From contig NZ_JAFFID010000005.1 in NCBI RefSeq assembly GCF_017355955.1, positions 1 to 64,000 on the forward strand: a stretch of 64,000 nucleotides of DNA, given 5' to 3'. A model generated the notes under the pieces. That model worked only from the letters and a program-made list of their open reading frames with translations. It did no database searches and was not told where the DNA came from. Position numbers and translations under genes: made by a program. The stretch is from Sabulibacter ruber. Lineage in GTDB: Bacteria > Bacteroidota > Bacteroidia > Cytophagales > Hymenobacteraceae. Of the stretch, positions 60,248 through 64,000 are shown piece after piece; within the stretch, counting starts at the first letter, position 1, and each line of letters begins with the position of its first letter.

Positions 60248-60436
60248 TTTGTCAGTTAGTTCGGTTTATGGGCCTAAATATAGAAGTTCTGTTGAGGGAG
60301 CCAAGAAATAGACCAAGAAGTGGAGGGTTAAAGGTGTTTTTGGTGTGATTTTTTGAAAATATGGTAAAATTGGTTAGAAATGATGTAGTCGATGTCTTTG
60401 AAGCTTCTAACTAATGCGTACGTTTTTTTCTGCTGA
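60248..60436. other. acs upstream region
   Basis: About 190 A+T-rich bases holding the acs promoter. No TAnnTTTG match that I would commit to. Confidence 0.4.
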
Positions 60437-60775
60437 TGCTAGCGATTTGGCCGCTGATCCAGTGGCTCATGAACTGCTCGTTTCATAGGTACCCTCCGTG
60501 CGCTCACGGCCGCGAGGCCCCGTCTTCCCGCATCGCGCTGTACCAGCTTCCTTTGCTCCCTGGCGGTCGCAATGCCTGCGGCACCGGAACCTGCTAAGGC
60601 GCTCAACGGAAAGACTGGAATTGGGGAAAGATGCAGAAGCAGTAATGATGGAATCTTGTGATGTTGGAACCGTAGAGACAAGGCACTGCCTTGTCTCCTG
60701 CACGCATTGCCTTTCTTCATGGTTCAAGTCTGTGACTTGGACCTACTATGGTGGCAGTTTGTAACTGCCGTGAGG
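60437..60775 (+). repeat. Long composite intergenic repeat, family A, copy 3
   Basis: Same order of blocks as 25658-25991, with a diverged middle (around 60601-60665) and a complete terminal palindrome ggcagtt-tgt-aactgcc. A fragment of family B (ggcgcgagcctccggctcgt) lies just after it at about 60809-60828. Confidence 0.85.
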
Positions 60776-60976
60776 CGCTAGCCTCAATTTCAGTTTTGCT
60801 GATCCACTGGCGCGAGCCTCCGGCTCGTGTCCGCACGTATTCCAGAACGACTTCTTCTACTGGATTCCTCACCAATCAACCTCTTCCTTTTCAATATTTC
60901 TTGCCCATCAACCCAGAGTCTTTTATTTCGGAGGACAGATGGATGTTTACCTCTGCAGAGCAGGATGCAAATGAAA

Positions 60977-61022
60977 AAGCCGTTTCGGGGCTGCTTTTCT
61001 GTAAACAGCCCCGAAACGGCTT
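60977..61022 (-). terminator. Terminator of the DUF485-actP unit
   Basis: A perfect 17-bp stem (60977-60993 with 61006-61022), 12-base loop, with the common core gtttcggggctg; the minus strand continues with a TTTTTCAT run. Confidence 0.85.
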
Positions 61023-61044
61023 CCTTTAAACTACAGATTGAGGT

Positions 61045-62616
61045 CTATTCAGCACCCACGCCCAAATACGTTCTCAATTTTTCGGACTCAAATTTGGCGG
61101 CGGCGGTGGATTCTGGTTTTAGGATAGAAACCAGAATTCCCATCAGAAACGCACCTGACATAGAGACCATGGCCGGGTTCTTGAGCGGGAAAATAGCTTC
61201 CTCGTAGCCCATGATGTCTACCATAATGGTGGGGCTCAACACAATCAAAATGAGGGACAAAGCGGCACCGGTGGCAATGCTCCAAACCGCACCCTGCGTG
61301 GTGAAGCGCTTCCAGATGATGGACATGAGCAGGGCCGGAAAGTTGGCGCTGGCTGCAATGGAGAAAGCCAGACCCACCATGAAAGCCACGTTCTGGCCTT
61401 TGAACACCAAGCCCAGCAAAATGGAAAGGATACCCAGCGCAATGGTGGCGCGCTTGGCTACTTTAATTTCGCCTTTCTCGTCAGACACACCGTTTTTGAA
61501 CACGTGCACATACAAGTCATGGGAAATACTGGAGGCCCCCGATAAGGTAAGTCCGGCTACCACGGCCAGAATGGTGGCGAACGCCACGGCGGCAATGAAG
61601 CCCAGGAAGGCAGTGCCGCCGGTTTGCTCCGCTAAGAGCAGCGCAGCCATGTTGCCGCCTTTGTCAATGCCTTCGATGGCCGGTTTGCCCACCAATGCCA
61701 TCGCCGAGAACCCGATCAGAAACGTGAGCAGATAGAAGTACCCGATAAACCCAGTAGCCACGAAAACCGATTTACGGGCGGCTTTGGCATCTGGCACCGT
61801 GTAGAAACGCATGAGGATGTGGGGCAGTCCGGCAGTTCCCAGCATCAGGGCCAGCCCTAAAGAAAGCGCATCAAAGGGATTACTGATATAACCACCCGGG
61901 GCAAGCATCTCCTGGCCGTAGTTGGTGCTCACGGCTTCTAGCAAATAGGAGGGTCTGAAATCAAATTTAGAAAGCGAAAGCAGCACCAATACCGTGGCAC
62001 CGCTCAGCAGCAGCACCGCCTTGATAATCTGCACCCAGGTAGTGGCAATCATACCGCCAAACAGCACGTACAGGGTCATCACGCAGCCTACTACCAGCAC
62101 CGCAATCTCATAATCCAGCCCGAAGAGCGTTTTGATCAAGCCGCCCGCGCCCACCATTTGGGCAATCAGGTAGAAAGCGATGGTCATAAGCGAGCCCACT
62201 GAGGAAACAATCCGGATGGGGCGCTGCCGCAGGCGGAAGGCCACCACATCGGCAAAGGTGTATTTACCCAGGTTACGGAGCGGCTCGGCAATCAGGAACA
62301 TGATCAAAGGCCAGCCCACCAGGAAGCCAATGGAATAAATCAGGCCGTCGTAGCCTTTGGTGGCCACCATGCCGGCAATGCCCAGGAAAGAGGCGGCGCT
62401 CATATAATCGCCGGCCAGGGCCAGCCCGTTTTGGAAGCCCGAGATGCTGCGGCCGGCGGCGTAAAACTCAGAGCCGGTCTTGGTTTTCTTGGCGGCCCAG
62501 TACGTGATGTAGAGCGTGACGGCCACAAAAAGGAAAAACATGCCAATGGAAACCGGGTTGGCGGTGCCCAGCGTGGACACCCCCGCAGATGCTTGCAGGA
62601 GAAGAGACAATAACAT
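61045..62616 (-). CDS. actP: Cation/acetate symporter ActP
   Basis: A 523-residue sodium:solute symporter (SSS family) with 13 membrane segments. Characteristic stretches are KTKTGSEFYAAGRSISGFQN and LALAGDYMSAASFLG near the N-terminus, and GGMIATTWVQIIKAVLL and HILMRFYTVPDAKAARKSV in the middle. The acetate-transporter subgroup normally lies next to a DUF485 gene and acs, as here. The DUF485 gene precedes it by 35 bp and is co-transcribed. Length matches the family (about 550). Confidence 0.94.
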   Translation of the reverse strand: MLLSLLLQASAGVSTLGTANPVSIGMFFLFVAVTLYITYWAAKKTKTGSEFYAAGRSISGFQNGLALAGDYMSAASFLGIAGMVATKGYDGLIYSIGFLVGWPLIMFLIAEPLRNLGKYTFADVVAFRLRQRPIRIVSSVGSLMTIAFYLIAQMVGAGGLIKTLFGLDYEIAVLVVGCVMTLYVLFGGMIATTWVQIIKAVLLLSGATVLVLLSLSKFDFRPSYLLEAVSTNYGQEMLAPGGYISNPFDALSLGLALMLGTAGLPHILMRFYTVPDAKAARKSVFVATGFIGYFYLLTFLIGFSAMALVGKPAIEGIDKGGNMAALLLAEQTGGTAFLGFIAAVAFATILAVVAGLTLSGASSISHDLYVHVFKNGVSDEKGEIKVAKRATIALGILSILLGLVFKGQNVAFMVGLAFSIAASANFPALLMSIIWKRFTTQGAVWSIATGAALSLILIVLSPTIMVDIMGYEEAIFPLKNPAMVSMSGAFLMGILVSILKPESTAAAKFESEKLRTYLGVGAE

Positions 62617-62651
62617 GGAAGTAGAGGCTAATTTTAGAGGTAGAAGGGAGA

Positions 62652-62960
62652 CTATTGGATCTTGTTTTTCAGGTTTTCCACCGAGGTGTCATACTTGTTA
62701 TTGGCCCAAAAAACGTAAACTCCGGTCAAAAGCCAGGCAAACAGAATGATGCCCAGCCCCACCGGAATAGCCAACGTGGTGTATTCTCCAATCCTGGTAG
62801 CCAGCACTTCCTTGTTAAACGCCACCAACAGCAGAAACCCGAAATACACCACCAGCATGGTGAAGGTAAGGACCAGCGAGACCGACCATCGCTGCTTTAC
62901 CAGTTTCTTAAAATCAGGGCTCTCCAATAATTCATGAGTGGTACGGGGCTGTTGGTTCAT
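62652..62960 (-). CDS. DUF485 membrane protein
   Basis: A 102-residue protein with two membrane helices (LVLTFTMLVVYFGFLLLVAF and VGLGIILFAWLLTGVYVF) and the DUF485 N-terminus ESPDFKKLVKQRW. It is the usual small partner of ActP-type symporters and probably modulates or assembles with them. It is the first gene of the actP transcript. Confidence 0.93.
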   Translation of the reverse strand: MNQQPRTTHELLESPDFKKLVKQRWSVSLVLTFTMLVVYFGFLLLVAFNKEVLATRIGEYTTLAIPVGLGIILFAWLLTGVYVFWANNKYDTSVENLKNKIQ

Positions 62961-63157
62961 AAGGCTAAGTGTTACATGTTAGGGTTAAAAGGAAAAAGGT
63001 AAGAGAAATAGAAAGCGTTATCTAGATTCCCGATGGAGAAAAAATCAGGAAACAGACCGCATAATTTAATGAGTTATCTCTAAACAGTAATATAGTTTAA
63101 CCGAATTATTTGCCTTCTTTGCCTGTTTGTTTAAAGAATTGATAAAAATGTTTTACC

Positions 63158-63769
63158 ATGCTAATCGCAAATCATAGCGGAAACCTGTTGGAGGTGGGTC
63201 TGGACGAGGCTGGCCGAGGATGTCTGGCCGGACCGGTGGTAGCCGCCGCGGTGGTATTGCCCCTGGATTTTTTCCACCCCTTGCTCACCGATTCCAAGCA
63301 GCTGAGCGCGAAACAGCGGGAGCAATTGCGGGAAGAAGTATGCAAGGAAGCCCTGCACTGGGCCGTGGCCGAGGTGAGCCCGCAGGAGATTGACGAGATC
63401 AACATCCTGAACGCTTCCTTTCTGGCCATGCACCGCGCCTTGGACCAGTTAACGATTACCCCGGAGTACCTGCTGGTAGACGGCAACCGGTTTAAGCGCT
63501 ACAAAGAGGTGCCGCACGCCTGCATGGTGAAAGGCGATGGCCGTTTTTACAGCATTGCGGCGGCTTCCATTCTGGCCAAAACGCACCGCGATGACCTGAT
63601 GAGCACCCTGGGGCTGGAGTTCCCGCACTACAAATGGCACCAGAACGCGGGCTACCCCACCAAGGCGCACCGGAACGCTATCTCGGAGCACGGCGTGTCC
63701 CCGCACCACCGGGTATCTTTCAAACTTCTGGCCGAGGACCAACCCAGCCTTTTCGCGGAGCCGTTTTAG
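63158..63769 (+). CDS. rnhB: Ribonuclease HII
   Basis: A 203-residue nuclease that removes ribonucleotides from DNA-RNA hybrids. The acidic metal ligands are Asp16 and Glu17 (GLDEAGRG), Asp108 (LLVDGN) and an Asp in KTHRDDLM. Conserved DSKQLSAKQRE and SIAAASILAK are intact. Complete length. The gene is divergent from the actP unit. A fragment of family A repeat and a terminator follow. Confidence 0.96.
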   Translation: MLIANHSGNLLEVGLDEAGRGCLAGPVVAAAVVLPLDFFHPLLTDSKQLSAKQREQLREEVCKEALHWAVAEVSPQEIDEINILNASFLAMHRALDQLTITPEYLLVDGNRFKRYKEVPHACMVKGDGRFYSIAAASILAKTHRDDLMSTLGLEFPHYKWHQNAGYPTKAHRNAISEHGVSPHHRVSFKLLAEDQPSLFAEPF

Positions 63770-63786
63770 GGCTAGTTTCTGAAAAT

Positions 63787-63836
63787 TACTACCGTAGAGA
63801 CAAGGCACTGCCCTGTCTCCCCACGTATTGCCTTGT
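63787..63836 (+). repeat. Fragment of family A (the tgccttgtctc palindrome block)
   Basis: accgtagagacaaggcactg plus ccctgtctcc, then cacgtattgcctt, match the right-hand block of family A with a few changes. The rest of the element is missing. Confidence 0.75.
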
Positions 63837-63904
63837 TTCACCACGTTCCGCTGGCCTCACGAGAAAAGGAGCAGTTTTAAGGTTCGTTTGAAGAAACCAG
63901 ATAA

Positions 63905-63966
63905 AAAGCCGAGAGGCGTTTCAGAGCCGATTTCCCAGAATCAGCCCCGAAACGCCTCTCGGCTTT
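63905..63966. terminator. Long hairpin after rnhB
   Basis: An 18-bp perfect stem (63905-63922 with 63949-63966) around an inner imperfect palindrome of the common core type. It can serve rnhB or a minus-strand gene that begins beyond the window. Confidence 0.75.
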
Positions 63967-63980
63967 AAAATAGAAAGATA

Positions 63981-64000
63981 TTACTGGGGTTTCAGTTTCA
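63981..64000 (-). CDS. Possible 3' end of a minus-strand gene
   Basis: The last 20 bases read, on the minus strand, as KLKPQ and a stop. The terminator at 63905-63966 lies just downstream in this direction. Too short to identify. Confidence 0.25.

Overview
The window looks like a chromosomal segment of a Bacteroidota bacterium of the Hymenobacteraceae type (Rufibacter, Nibribacter or Pontibacter-like). I infer this from the gene content: PorX, a TsaE-Ald cluster, BlaI/M56 pairs, many Sec-signal lipoproteins and outer-membrane barrels, RibBA, and a Rho factor with a long Arg/Glu/Pro-rich insert. Start sites mostly lack Shine-Dalgarno sequences, and several genes are preceded by the Bacteroidota -7 promoter element TAnnTTTG. 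No database search was possible, so the genus is a guess.

Layout. 1-70 holds the 3' end of a 5S rRNA and its terminator. 270-5404 has a small hypothetical protein, an HD phosphohydrolase, and the overlapping run porX-tsaE-ald. 5696-7944 is a tyrosine-catabolism pair (fumarylacetoacetase and a flavin reductase). 8458-9835 is an Fe-S pair (NifU-type scaffold and Mrp/ApbC ATPase). 10011-14844 is rich in lipoproteins and contains an ECF sigma factor overlapping a membrane/barrel protein that may be its anti-sigma partner. 15052-18688 carries dnaG and ribBA. 19782-23339 holds an ABC-2 exporter pair and a BlaI/M56 signalling pair with a visible operator. 23803-34769 is mostly secreted or envelope proteins (M14 peptidase, DoxX, pentapeptide protein, lipoprotein, beta-barrel, subtilase) plus surE and an ABC-F ATPase.

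34854-35686 is a REP-associated tyrosine transposase flanked by its probable REP palindromes. 35787-40088 is a four-gene run: bestrophin, UBP-type zinc finger, a receiver/glutaredoxin-like/thioredoxin-reductase-like fusion, and a cNMP-domain histidine kinase. This is the most interesting unit in the window, because the fusion protein lacks cysteines at the redox positions of both redox domains. 40340-49121 has a BNR-propeller protein, a DUF1028 protein, an M28 peptidase, a TIMP/NTR-like protein, a family 9 glycosyltransferase and a glutaredoxin. 49822-53313 contains serS and rho. 53694-58179 has lipoproteins, a UbiA/methyltransferase pair, a LysM protein, an acetyltransferase and a PaiB-like protein. 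58349-62960 is the acetate-use cluster (acs, actP, DUF485), followed by rnhB at 63158.

The intergenic DNA is unusually structured. I see at least six families of palindromic or composite repeats: two long ones (about 330 bp and 173 bp), a 132-bp element with perfect 27-bp terminal inverted repeats, a 90-bp imperfect palindrome, a 63-bp hairpin and the REP elements. In addition, many genes end at terminators built on one shared palindromic core. No tRNA, CRISPR array, prophage or complete insertion sequence other than the REP transposase was seen.
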